DNA of 15,298 nucleotides from Nostoc sp. CHAB 5715 (lineage in GTDB: Bacteria; Cyanobacteriota; Cyanobacteriia; Cyanobacteriales; Nostocaceae). The DNA is taken from NCBI RefSeq assembly GCF_020829685.1, contig NZ_JAIVFR010000039.1, positions 1 through 15,298 of the forward strand, read 5' to 3'. Of this stretch, positions 7,764-15,298 are shown piece after piece (within the stretch, counting starts at the first letter, position 1; the number at the start of each line of letters is the position of its first letter). Made by a program: the position numbers and the translations under genes. The notes beneath the pieces were generated by a model, which had not been told where the DNA came from, did not search any database, and was given only the letters and a program-made list of their open reading frames with translations.

Positions 7764-8549
7764 TTATTTTGAAATTACTTCACCAAGGTGTACGCTAGTG
7801 CGATAGACCATATAGACAAAACCACTCTCATCACGAAAGCGCTGATATAATTCTTGAAACCTATCAATAAGCTGTTCATATCCCAAGCCTTCACGCGGGA
7901 GGTAAGAAACACTCATTGCTCGTCCAATAAGTCCAGTTAAATCTAACTGTTGTCTATAAGTAAAATTATATTCGTGGATGTTAATAAAATGGGGAGTTAC
8001 TAACAGTGGCTCTACCGACTGCATTCGAGATTCTGCTGGGTGATTATTAGATGCTTCGCGCACTATTCGGCTATATTCTGTAGTTAACGCATCTTCTTGA
8101 TCTCGATTATTCCACACCACAGCCAAGCGTGCTGATGGTTTTAAAATGCGGTGAAATTCCAATAAAGTTGGTTCGGGATTGAACCAGTGGAAAGCTTGAA
8201 AACAGGTAACTAAATCAACTGAATTATCAGGTAGTTGGGTAAATTCTGCTGTTCCATCACGAAACTCTATCAAAGGATGTGATTCAGCAGCTTCTCGCAT
8301 TGCTGCATTTGGTTCTATGGCGATGACATTAACTCCGCGTTCAGCTAACAGTCTTGAAGCAATTCCTGTACCTGCACCAATATCTGCTGCTACGAGTTGT
8401 GAATTTTCACTCAGTCCTTCCAAGATAATATCAATTGCATCTGCGGGGTAACTTGGTCGATATTTTACATAATCATCTGCTCTGTCAGAAAATCGGTTGA
8501 GTGGGTTTAAGGTATGTAAGGGGGTTGTTTCAGGATTAATTTGGCTCAT
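7764..8549 (-). CDS. Class I SAM-dependent methyltransferase
   Basis: A 261-residue methyltransferase of the Methyltransf_11/25 type. Motif I is at residues 54-62 (A-A-D-I-G-A-G-T-G), the acidic residue that holds the ribose hydroxyls is E79 (VIAIEPN), and motif IV is around 111-123 (SVDLVTCFQAFHWF). The F-H-W-F-N-P-E sequence places it with small-molecule methyltransferases that resemble trans-aconitate or similar carboxylate methyltransferases. The N-terminal RFSDRADDYVKYRPSYP signature is typical of that subgroup. It appears monocistronic: 60 nt separate it from the radical SAM gene and a divergent gene lies upstream. Substrate cannot be told from sequence. No strong ribosome binding site precedes the ATG. 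Confidence 0.88.
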   Translation of the reverse strand: MSQINPETTPLHTLNPLNRFSDRADDYVKYRPSYPADAIDIILEGLSENSQLVAADIGAGTGIASRLLAERGVNVIAIEPNAAMREAAESHPLIEFRDGTAEFTQLPDNSVDLVTCFQAFHWFNPEPTLLEFHRILKPSARLAVVWNNRDQEDALTTEYSRIVREASNNHPAESRMQSVEPLLVTPHFINIHEYNFTYRQQLDLTGLIGRAMSVSYLPREGLGYEQLIDRFQELYQRFRDESGFVYMVYRTSVHLGEVISK

Positions 8550-8571
8550 GGGTTTTTATGGAAAAGTAGAA

Positions 8572-8602
8572 GTGCGTAGGCGTAGCCCGTCGTAGACATC
8601 GC
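8572..8602. repeat. Interspersed Nostoc-type repeat (GTAGGCGTAGCCC...)
   Basis: The sequence GCGTAGGCGTAGCCCGTCG followed by TAGACATCGC is a very common interspersed repeat in Nostocales intergenic regions and genes (recognised from memory). It lies in the 118-nt gap between the methyltransferase and the divergent HicB-like gene and could affect transcripts from either side. Confidence 0.65.
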
Positions 8603-8667
8603 TCTAGTTCAGAAAAGCGATATCATAACAATTAAACCGCTCCAAACAGTAACATCTACATACAATA

Positions 8668-8850
8668 ATGGAAAGATTGCTAAACATCCACATTGAAAAA
8701 CTACCAGAAGGCGTTTATTTAGCAACATCTGATGAACTTCAAGGTTTAGTAGCTCAAGGACGGACTGTTACTGAAACTTTAGAAATTGCTCGTGATGTAG
8801 CGATTAAATTAATGGAAGCACAGTATGGTAATTGTAAATTACCTGGGTGA
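8668..8850 (+). CDS. HicB-like antitoxin-type protein, 3' end replaced
   Basis: A 60-residue product with the HicB-like fold pattern: two short strands (LLNIHIEKLPEGVYLATSD), ELQGLVAQGRTVTETLEIAR, then a helix. Full-length relatives usually run on past the helix for 10-20 residues and are followed by hicA, encoding an mRNA interferase. Here the reading frame enters DNA that is the antisense of a decayed ureD 5' end at about 8824, so the last residues (QYGNCKLPG) and the stop at 8848-8850 come from foreign sequence. No hicA follows. It is therefore an orphan, 3'-altered antitoxin-like gene that may be inactive. The family call rests on the helix and strand pattern. Confidence 0.6.
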   Translation: MERLLNIHIEKLPEGVYLATSDELQGLVAQGRTVTETLEIARDVAIKLMEAQYGNCKLPG

Positions 8851-8915
8851 AATTTTGGCGATCTACACTAAGTTAAGTTTGCTATGCCAAGAAAGAGAAA
8901 TTTTTGCTTCTACCT
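8824..8915 (-). pseudogene. ureD 5' remnant (second copy, decayed)
   Basis: On the minus strand an ATG at 8915 opens a frame that, after 12 codons, reads W-H-S-K-L-N-L-V and then stops. UreD at 5824 reads W-H-G-K-L-N-L-V-Y-A-D at the same place. At DNA level 8824-8889 aligns with 5725-5794 at roughly 80% identity by eye, with a 4-nt deletion in the remnant that causes the stop. It is in the same orientation as the intact ureD. Homology ends where the HicB-like gene begins. It lies 6 nt past the stop of the helicase gene. Confidence 0.8.
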
Positions 8916-8921
8916 GAACGC

Positions 8922-10898
8922 TCATGCTTGTTTAACTGTAAAATTTCCACTGTACTGCAATTGTTGAAGTAACTTGGAGTTTCCAGAACCAAAAATGTAT
9001 AGTATATCTTGGGCACGAGTCATAGCAACATAGAGTCTTCTACAAGTCAAAATATCACTTTCTGAATGTGGAGGTATACTAAACTCCCAGTCTTGAACCC
9101 AGAGTATTAAAACGACTTTAAATTCTAAACCCAATGCACCAAGCGTATTAATAATCTTAATACCAGAATTTTTAATATTATATTTTTTCTCCGACTCTCT
9201 ATTTTCACTAACCCAATCTGTTTCAATTCCTAAATTTTGCAATTTTTTAATTAGAGATTTTAATAATACCTTTTTTTGATCGTCTGCTATTCTATATAAA
9301 ATAGCAATATCATTTAGTGGATAACCTAGTTTTGCTAAATCTTTAACTTCATTAATCACAGATTCTACTTCATAAATCTCTGATGTTTCAATATGTAGAA
9401 TCGGATTTACACCACGACGTACAGCGTCTGTAGGCTTAACAATATCGAATGTTAAATTTTCTTCATCAATAACGTTACTAAATAAACTCCAGCTTGCTGC
9501 TAATATTTCCTGAGTATTTCTATAGTTTTTGTCAAGTTTTAATTTTTTGTTACTTGTTCGTCCAACTGCTTTGACTCCCACAGAATTCCAAGTAAAATTA
9601 TTACGTTTATAAACGGATTGACGACCATCTGCTACAATCATGAGATTGCCATGTTCTGGGTCTTTTAACGCAGCCACACAACATTTAAACCATATAGGAT
9701 CAAATGTTTGTCCTTCATCAACTAAAACTGCATCATATTTATGTTTTATCAGAGCATTTTCAAGTTGCTTTAGTAGTATTTCACCTAAAATCCCATCATA
9801 ATATTCTGTAGTAAAACCTGAAGGCGTTGGGATTTTTTTTATAAGCGAACTTACCCAAGCATAAAATGTAAACACCTCTATTTTGCTAGTGGAATTGTAC
9901 TGATTTGAATATTCATACATTAAAGACTTGAGATAAGCAGCAAGACTTCTATTGAAACAAAGAATTAAGATTTTTTGATGACGATTTTGTTGAACTAGCA
10001 ATTTAGCATGAGATAAAAGTATTAAAGTTTTTCCTGATCCGGCTACACCATAAATTATTCTATGTCCATCACCAATTGATCTAACTATACATTCTTGACG
10101 ATGATCTAACGTTTTAAATACATAACTTTCATTTTTTAATTCAATGCCATTAGGAACACTGTGGAGAGATGCTGGTACAAGTTTAATAGCTATTTCTGGA
10201 AAAATAATAGCTTTTATAGTGTCAATTTGCTCATGGGTAAGACGAGGGAAACTAAAAGTATTAGTAAATATTTTTATCAATCTATTTACTAATTCATCAC
10301 TACTAATACTCTGATTATAAAATAATTCATTACGGTATATAATTTGTGATAAAGATAATAATTTATCAATCTTTTTTTCTTGCGCTTGCTCTGCGGTAAT
10401 ATTAGAAAAAAATAGGCCATAGTTACAAGGGAATGCTAATTTCTGTTGATTATCTCCATTAAGGTGAGTGAGTATGTGATATTTTTGTAATTTCACTAAT
10501 AATTTATCTATCAACTCTTGATATGGATTTGTCCATACTGAGAAAGTATCCTCTTCCTCATTTATCTCTATAGAACGCTTACGAGTTCGTCTTCCCGGAA
10601 TATCTAGGTATGACGGAGATTTTTTTAATTCTATTTTTTTATTTTTTTCTGGAGAATTAAATAATTTAATTTTGTTAATATCAGTACCGTTAATTTGCGA
10701 TGGATACCAAGTAATAACTTGGATTATTAATAGTCCAAAATTAGGTGCAATAATCAGGAAATCAATAGAATTACTTTCAACGACTTGCTTATACCAAACT
10801 AAAAAGTCATCTGGCAATTTTTCACGAAGAATTTTATATAAAATTTGTTCGCCTTGACTAGCAGATGACGATATAGATTCGGGAACCATTAAAGCCAT
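8922..10898 (-). CDS. NERD-domain UvrD/Rep-type (SF1) helicase
   Basis: A 658-residue protein. Residues about 13-75 resemble a NERD (nuclease-related) domain, but the usual E-x-K after the DF (D46-F47) is Q60-V-I62, so both catalytic positions of the PD-(D/E)XK core seem lost. Residues 110-280 are a poorly conserved, lysine-rich linker region. The helicase core is complete: Walker A G284-VAGSGKT291, Walker B LVDEGQ (D394, E395, Q397), motif III VADGRQSVY (422-430), the NYRNTQE segment (458-464), motif V (TLGALGLEFKVV, 585-596) and motif VI YVAMTRAQD (623-631). It is the SF1A type that translocates on single-stranded DNA. It follows an Rpn-like nuclease gene by 18 nt. The coding sequence is visibly AT-rich and free of HIP1, hinting at a foreign origin. 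DNA repair or phage defence are both possible; the role is not known. Confidence 0.85.
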   Translation of the reverse strand: MALMVPESISSSASQGEQILYKILREKLPDDFLVWYKQVVESNSIDFLIIAPNFGLLIIQVITWYPSQINGTDINKIKLFNSPEKNKKIELKKSPSYLDIPGRRTRKRSIEINEEEDTFSVWTNPYQELIDKLLVKLQKYHILTHLNGDNQQKLAFPCNYGLFFSNITAEQAQEKKIDKLLSLSQIIYRNELFYNQSISSDELVNRLIKIFTNTFSFPRLTHEQIDTIKAIIFPEIAIKLVPASLHSVPNGIELKNESYVFKTLDHRQECIVRSIGDGHRIIYGVAGSGKTLILLSHAKLLVQQNRHQKILILCFNRSLAAYLKSLMYEYSNQYNSTSKIEVFTFYAWVSSLIKKIPTPSGFTTEYYDGILGEILLKQLENALIKHKYDAVLVDEGQTFDPIWFKCCVAALKDPEHGNLMIVADGRQSVYKRNNFTWNSVGVKAVGRTSNKKLKLDKNYRNTQEILAASWSLFSNVIDEENLTFDIVKPTDAVRRGVNPILHIETSEIYEVESVINEVKDLAKLGYPLNDIAILYRIADDQKKVLLKSLIKKLQNLGIETDWVSENRESEKKYNIKNSGIKIINTLGALGLEFKVVLILWVQDWEFSIPPHSESDILTCRRLYVAMTRAQDILYIFGSGNSKLLQQLQYSGNFTVKQA

Positions 10899-10916
10899 AG
10901 TTTAATACCTATCTTA

Positions 10917-11729
10917 TTATTCTTCTTTCTGCTGCTCTACCCAAGCTACCAAATCAGCAATTTCGGAAAAATCAAGCAACTCTTCTCCCAACTCCTCTAA
11001 CTGTTCAGCAGATAAATTCCGAACCTGCTCAACTAATGATCCATCAATATCACCAAAACGCCGTTTAAGTAGACGACTAATCAATCTAAAAGCTTCTTTT
11101 TGAACGATATCTTGATAAATTACAGACTCTTTCATAGTATCCTCCCGCAAAAATTGCCGAACCAAATCCTTGTCAAACCGCAAACCCGCCAGAATTTCTA
11201 CACAACCCGCGATATTTTGTCGCTCCTCTCTATCTGGAATTGTAGCGACTTGTTCAGCCACTTGTGCTAGTAAAGTTTGCGGCGAGTCAGTTCGCGTCAA
11301 ACTTGCTAAAGGTAGCAGCGCAGGATTAACTAAAAATGATATTGAATCTTGCTCCCAAAGACGAACAACTTGATATTGGTGAATCGTCGTGTTGTCCCGA
11401 TATTCTTCAGTAAAAGCAATTTCATTAGTAGTTTCCTGCAAAAAGATTAGCACTTGCACTACAGGACAACGGTATTGGCGCTTCAACCTCACAGAATAAT
11501 CGAGCATTCGGAAATTAAGCGCCGGATTAGATTTCACTAAAGTTTGAAATTCAATGTGCAAAATTTGGTTAGCCGCTTGCAAAAATGTCACAGAATCCGC
11601 GCGAATTGGTTCAAGCGTGAGTTCCGTTTTTAAAACTTCAATTTCTTGCACCTCTACCCCAAGCAACCAACGGACAAACTCAGTCGGGTACTGTTCAGCT
11701 AAATATTTACAAGCGTTGTCGTAACTCAC
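10917..11729 (-). CDS. Rpn-family PD-(D/E)XK protein with DUF4351 tail
   Basis: A nuclease-like protein of 270 residues when started at the GTG at 11729, which has AAGAGG six bases upstream and gives the family-typical start (x-SYDNACKYLAEQYPTEFVRW). The longer frame from an ATG at 11897 would run through the groEL terminator and into the groEL coding region and is rejected. Catalytic-core residues are D45 (IRADSVTFL) and E60-F-Q62 (LHIEFQT). The C-terminal part (about 208-264: RRFGDIDGSLVEQV, LSAEQLEELGEELLDF) is the DUF4351 domain common in cyanobacterial Rpn-type proteins. Its stop lies 18 nt before the helicase start, so the two are likely co-transcribed. Family secure, task unknown. Confidence 0.85.
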   Translation of the reverse strand: MSYDNACKYLAEQYPTEFVRWLLGVEVQEIEVLKTELTLEPIRADSVTFLQAANQILHIEFQTLVKSNPALNFRMLDYSVRLKRQYRCPVVQVLIFLQETTNEIAFTEEYRDNTTIHQYQVVRLWEQDSISFLVNPALLPLASLTRTDSPQTLLAQVAEQVATIPDREERQNIAGCVEILAGLRFDKDLVRQFLREDTMKESVIYQDIVQKEAFRLISRLLKRRFGDIDGSLVEQVRNLSAEQLEELGEELLDFSEIADLVAWVEQQKEE

Positions 11730-11751
11730 ACTCTTCCTCTTCTTTTGACAC

Positions 11752-11789
11752 AAAAAAACAGCCGCTTCCACAAGGGAAACAGCTGTTTT
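11752..11789 (-). terminator. Rho-independent terminator of groES-groEL
   Basis: On the minus strand a 15-bp stem (AAAACAGCTGTTTCC paired with GGAAGCGGCTGTTTT, including two G-T pairs) closes a 5-nt loop (CTTGT), and the second arm runs into a tract of seven T. It lies about 40 nt after the groEL stop and just upstream of the next gene's start, separating the two units. Confidence 0.9.
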
Positions 11790-11806
11790 ACAAATTATGT
11801 AACTAC

Positions 11807-13467
<1,661 letters not shown>

Positions 13468-13500
13468 CTAAATTCCGGGAGTAAGTCAATTTTTTCTTGA

Positions 13501-13553
13501 ATTGGGCATTGGGCATTAGGCATTGGGCATTGGGCATTGGGCATCAGGCATTG
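13501..13553. repeat. Heptamer tandem repeat (ATTGGGC)n
   Basis: Seven near-perfect copies of ATTGGGC with a few variants (ATTAGGC, ATCAGGC). This is the short tandemly repeated repetitive (STRR) type typical of heterocystous cyanobacteria. It sits within the groES-groEL transcript, between the two genes. Confidence 0.95.
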
Positions 13554-13576
13554 TCTTTATTTTTGACATTCTCTGT

Positions 13577-13604
13577 TCCCTATTCCCCATTCCCCATTCC
13601 CCAC
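13577..13604. repeat. Heptamer tandem repeat (CCCCATT)n next to groES stop
   Basis: About four units of CCCCATT/CCCTATT abutting the groES stop codon (13604-13606). Its complement partly matches the ATTGGGC array at 13501-13553, so the groES-groEL mRNA could fold back here. Confidence 0.85.
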
Positions 13605-13915
13605 TAGATAACGACTGCTAAAATATCTTTTTCAGAAAGCAGTACATATTCTTCGGTGCCGAGTTTGATGTCAGTGCCAGCGTACTTGGAGTACAACACC
13701 TTATCGCCGACTTTAATTTCCAATTCCTGACGGCTACCGTCATCGTTACGCTTGCCAGGGCCAAGGGCGACTACTTCCCCTACCTGGGGCTTTTCCTTGG
13801 CGGTATCGGGCAAATACAGACCACCTGCGGTCTTTTCCTCAGAGGCGTTCACTTTTACGAAAACGCGATCGCCTAAAGGTTTAACTGTAGAAACGCTTAA
13901 AGATAAAGCTGCCAT
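13604..13915 (-). CDS. groES: 10-kDa co-chaperonin GroES
   Basis: Lid of the GroEL chamber, 103 residues, the size usual in cyanobacteria. It shows [12 protein letters not shown] at the N-terminus, the mobile loop [19 protein letters not shown] (about 26-44) that contacts Gro[31 protein letters not shown] and the end [11 protein letters not shown]. The ribosome binding site AAGGAAAG lies about 7 nt before the ATG. It heads the groES-groEL unit; CIRCE is 22 nt upstream of the start codon and a K-box lies beyond it. Confidence 0.98.
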   Translation of the reverse strand: MAALSLSVSTVKPLGDRVFVKVNASEEKTAGGLYLPDTAKEKPQVGEVVALGPGKRNDDGSRQELEIKVGDKVLYSKYAGTDIKLGTEEYVLLSEKDILAVVI

Positions 13916-13936
13916 ATTATTTCTTTCCTTTAGAGT

Positions 13937-13963
13937 TTAGCACTCTCAACTCCTGAGTGCTAA
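13937..13963 (-). promoter_or_regulatory. CIRCE element (HrcA operator)
   Basis: A perfect match to the consensus TTAGCACTC-N9-GAGTGCTAA, placed 22-48 nt before the groES start codon. HrcA bound here represses groES-groEL in the absence of heat stress. A candidate promoter overlaps it: -35 TTGCCA (minus strand at 13991-13986), a 17-nt spacer and -10 GTAAAT (13968-13963). The promoter call is weaker than the operator call. Confidence 0.97.
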
Positions 13964-14002
13964 TTTACCGAAAAGTAGCGTCCAATGGCAAGAATTCTTT
14001 GA

Positions 14003-14018
14003 GTACGGGTTCCCGAAC
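14003..14018 (-). promoter_or_regulatory. K-box (light-responsive groE element)
   Basis: Minus strand reads GTTCGG-GAAC-CCGTAC, a full match to the cyanobacterial K-box consensus GTTCGG-NNAN-CCNNAC described for groESL promoters that respond to light. It lies just upstream of the candidate -35 region and about 40 nt upstream of CIRCE in the direction of transcription. Confidence 0.8.
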
Positions 14019-14037
14019 TAAAAGATCATTAATGTAT

Positions 14038-14055
14038 TTAAGTATAAATACTTAA
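14038..14055. promoter_or_regulatory. Hyphenated palindrome upstream of the K-box
   Basis: TTAAGTAT-AA-ATACTTAA: perfect 8-bp arms with a 2-nt spacer, 19 nt upstream of the K-box. The symmetry suits a dimeric regulator, but I know no factor for this exact site and AT-rich palindromes can arise by chance. Confidence 0.4.
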
Positions 14056-14092
14056 TTATTTCTACCTTTCAGGTTCTGTTCCGTAAGTTACG

Positions 14093-14184
14093 AAGGGAGT
14101 AGGGAGTAGGGAGTAGGGAGTAGGGAGTTAGGAGAATTCTTATTCCCATTTCCCATTCCCCACTCCCCACTCCCCATTCCCTTC
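14093..14184. repeat. Opposed heptamer arrays forming an imperfect fold-back
   Basis: Five copies of AGGGAGT (about 14093-14130) are followed, after a short AT-rich spacer, by an array of CCCCACT/CCCCATT/TCCCATT units (about 14141-14184). The second array is largely complementary to the first, so the region can form a long imperfect hairpin between the groES control region and the divergent ferredoxin-like gene. Confidence 0.85.
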
Positions 14185-14235
14185 TATTTCCAAAGCTTGG
14201 AAATTGTTATAGAACTGTAATCAGGGAGCCGCGCA

Positions 14236-14713
14236 ATGAGTAAGATTACAGTGATCCAGTCCAGCCATCAAATCCCCAAAACCACTAAGTCTCTAGAACA
14301 TAAAGCTCTGAGTAATTGTATAGAAACTTTAAGACTTGCAAAAATTCAGCGACACATTTTTATTTGCGCTGACCAGACAATTGCTCACTGCTGCTCAAAA
14401 GGAGCTAGTCTAAAATCCTGGGAATACTTACAAAAAGCGGCTTAAAGAGTTAAAATTTGATGAGCCGCAACAGAGTCATCCCATTTGCGTCTATAGAAGA
14501 ACTAAAGCCAACTGCTTGCGCGTTTCTTGTTCTAGACCCATAATGGTGGTTTACCCTGATGGTGTCTGGTATCGCCAAGCAAGCCCGGAAGTTACCCTGC
14601 GGATCATCCAAGAACACTTAATAGGCAATAAGGTGGTAGAAGAATATGCATTTTTAACCCATCCTTTGCCAGAAACTTCCCTAGTTTCTTGTGAACACCT
14701 CATAGAGGCTTAA
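14236..14713 (+). pseudogene. Thioredoxin-like [2Fe-2S] ferredoxin gene, frameshifted
   Basis: Starting at the ATG at 14236 (AGGGAG about 8 nt upstream), translation stops after 69 residues. Removing one C at about 14431 lets it run on as LKSWEYLKKRLKELKFDE to the TAA at 14711-14713, giving 158 residues, with the family's typical VVYPDGVWY and IIQEHLIGNKVVEEYAFLTH segments. Cysteines of the restored protein are C44, C52-C53, C93 and C98. The second pair is C-x4-C (NCLRVSCSRP), where relatives as I recall them have C-x3-C followed by a G-P, so a cluster ligand may be displaced as well. Such proteins bind one [2Fe-2S] cluster in a thioredoxin fold; the redox partner is unknown. The gene is divergent from groES. 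Pseudogene or sequencing error; the shifted cysteine favours true decay. Confidence 0.75.
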
Positions 14714-14721
14714 CAACCGAA

Positions 14722-14898
14722 GGATATGGTATAGCAGTAAGCTTTAAGAAAGAGCGGGTTGGTTTTGAGGTAGGGTCATCTTTAAGCCAATACTTACTTG
14801 TGAGTCAGAAGGATTATTATTTAATCAGTGTTTTTTCGCCCGCCACTTTCAATGCGATATATAATAGCGCATTATAGATACTACTGCTATACGTATCC
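14722..14898. mobile_element. Candidate MITE with terminal inverted repeats
   Basis: GGATATGGTATAGCAGTA (14722-14739) is matched in inverse by TACTGCTATACGTATCC (14882-14898), with one mismatch and one gap. The 177-bp body has no gene and carries an internal hairpin (arms AATGCG 14851-14856 and CGCATT 14868-14873). No clear target-site duplication is seen. It fills much of the 370-nt gap between the ferredoxin-like gene and the response regulator; the rest of that gap shows nothing recognisable. Confidence 0.45.
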
Positions 14899-15087
14899 TT
14901 GCTGGACTTTTGCTATCCAGCTACTAGTCTCTTGAAAGTGCTCGGCATTTTTGAGACTTCGAGACAGCAAAGGCAAGTTAAGTAGGAAAAAGGACAACAT
15001 CTCGAAATAACCCACCATAGAGGATAAATATTCAAGACTTTGATGGACCGAAGCGCGACAAGTGCCACTGCTATGAAAGAATCCAGC

Positions 15088-15273
15088 ATGAAAGATCACA
15101 AACGACTTCTATTGATTGATGATGACCCTAACCTCATCTTGCTGGTGAAGGATTACTTAGAGTTCCGGGGATATGAAGTCATCACCGCCGAAAATGGACG
15201 TGAAGCTCTGGAAATTTTAGAGCAATATGTTCCAGACATGATTATCTGCGACGTGATGATGCCGGAACTCTAA
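15088..15273 (+). pseudogene. Response regulator receiver domain, cut short
   Basis: N-terminal half of a two-component receiver domain, of the kind found in cyanobacterial response regulators. The acidic pocket D11-D12-D13 (LLLIDDDPN) and the phosphate-accepting D55 (IICDVMMPE) are present, but the frame stops one residue after MMPE. The conserved T/S, the K and any output domain are missing. A start at 15073 (M-K-E-S-S-M) is equally possible, and an ATG at 15040 is less likely. From 15262 on, the sequence is an inverted copy of 15132-15168, which creates the stop codon. The gene is therefore interrupted by a rearrangement or joined wrongly in assembly; the break falls at CCGGAA, shared by both parts. 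Confidence 0.75.
15132..15168 (+). repeat. Inverted repeat arm 1 (within receiver domain)
   Basis: A 37-nt stretch coding for residues about 16-27 of the receiver domain (LILLVKDYLEFR). It matches the reverse complement of 15262-15298 at 35 of 37 positions. Confidence 0.95.
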
Positions 15274-15298
15274 ATAATACTTCACCAGCAAGATGAGG
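15262..15298 (-). repeat. Inverted repeat arm 2 (to the window edge)
   Basis: Reverse-complement copy of 15132-15168 with two differences, reaching the last base of the window and therefore probably continuing beyond it. It begins at the six-base overlap CCGGAA where the receiver gene is broken. Confidence 0.95.

Noticed and set aside
13501..13604. CRISPR-like regular repeats
   Set aside because: The units are 7 nt and contiguous, with no spacers; this is the STRR type.
14516..14713. Separate gene from the TTG at 14516
   Set aside because: It is the second half of the ferredoxin-like protein; a single-base shift at about 14431 joins it to the first half.

Overview
The window reads as chromosomal DNA of a filamentous, heterocyst-forming-type cyanobacterium (order Nostocales, Nostoc/Anabaena-like). 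The support is: 13 copies of the highly iterated palindrome GCGATCGC (HIP1; at 318, 1680, 1947, 2484, 2870, 3511, 4536, 4839, 5332, 5627, 7127, 12613 and 13865), heptamer tandem repeats (STRR type), several dispersed repeats of the kind common in Nostoc genomes, a cyanobacterial GroEL1 without the GGM tail, and a K-box plus CIRCE control region upstream of groES. The species cannot be named from sequence alone.

Layout. (1) 260-5824, minus strand: a urease cluster read in the order ureD, ureA, ureB, ureC, then an Rpn-type PD-(D/E)XK protein gene 3 nt after ureC. Between ureB and ureC lies about 1.4 kb of opposite-strand cargo: a frameshifted GxxExxY-family gene, a small antitoxin-like protein and a retropepsin-like aspartic protease, with copies of one dispersed repeat around them. 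(2) 5898-7703, minus: a SplB-like radical SAM gene overlapping by 8 nt a gene of unknown function that is probably split by a frameshift. (3) 7764-8915: a class I methyltransferase (minus), a truncated HicB-like gene (plus), and the decayed 5' end of a second ureD (minus) into which the HicB-like gene reads. (4) 8922-11729, minus: an Rpn/DUF4351 nuclease-like gene followed 18 nt later by a UvrD-type helicase with an N-terminal NERD domain whose catalytic signature is degraded. (5) 11752-14184, minus: groES-groEL with a strong terminator, heptamer repeats between the genes, and upstream CIRCE, K-box, an extra palindrome and a second heptamer fold-back. (6) 14236-15298, plus: a frameshifted thioredoxin-like [2Fe-2S] ferredoxin gene, a small candidate MITE, and a response regulator receiver gene cut off by an inverted copy of its own sequence at the window edge.

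How the genes work together. UreA, UreB and UreC form the nickel urease and UreD starts its metallocentre assembly; ureE, ureF and ureG are not in the window. GroES and GroEL form the main inducible chaperonin, apparently under HrcA and light control. The rest looks like accessory or decaying DNA. Three single-base frameshifts, one gene relic, one truncated antitoxin-like gene and one interrupted regulator in 15 kb point to genome erosion or to a draft sequence with indel and fold-back errors. The most notable signals are the terminal inverted receiver copy, the ureD relic, the split urease operon and the nuclease-helicase pair.
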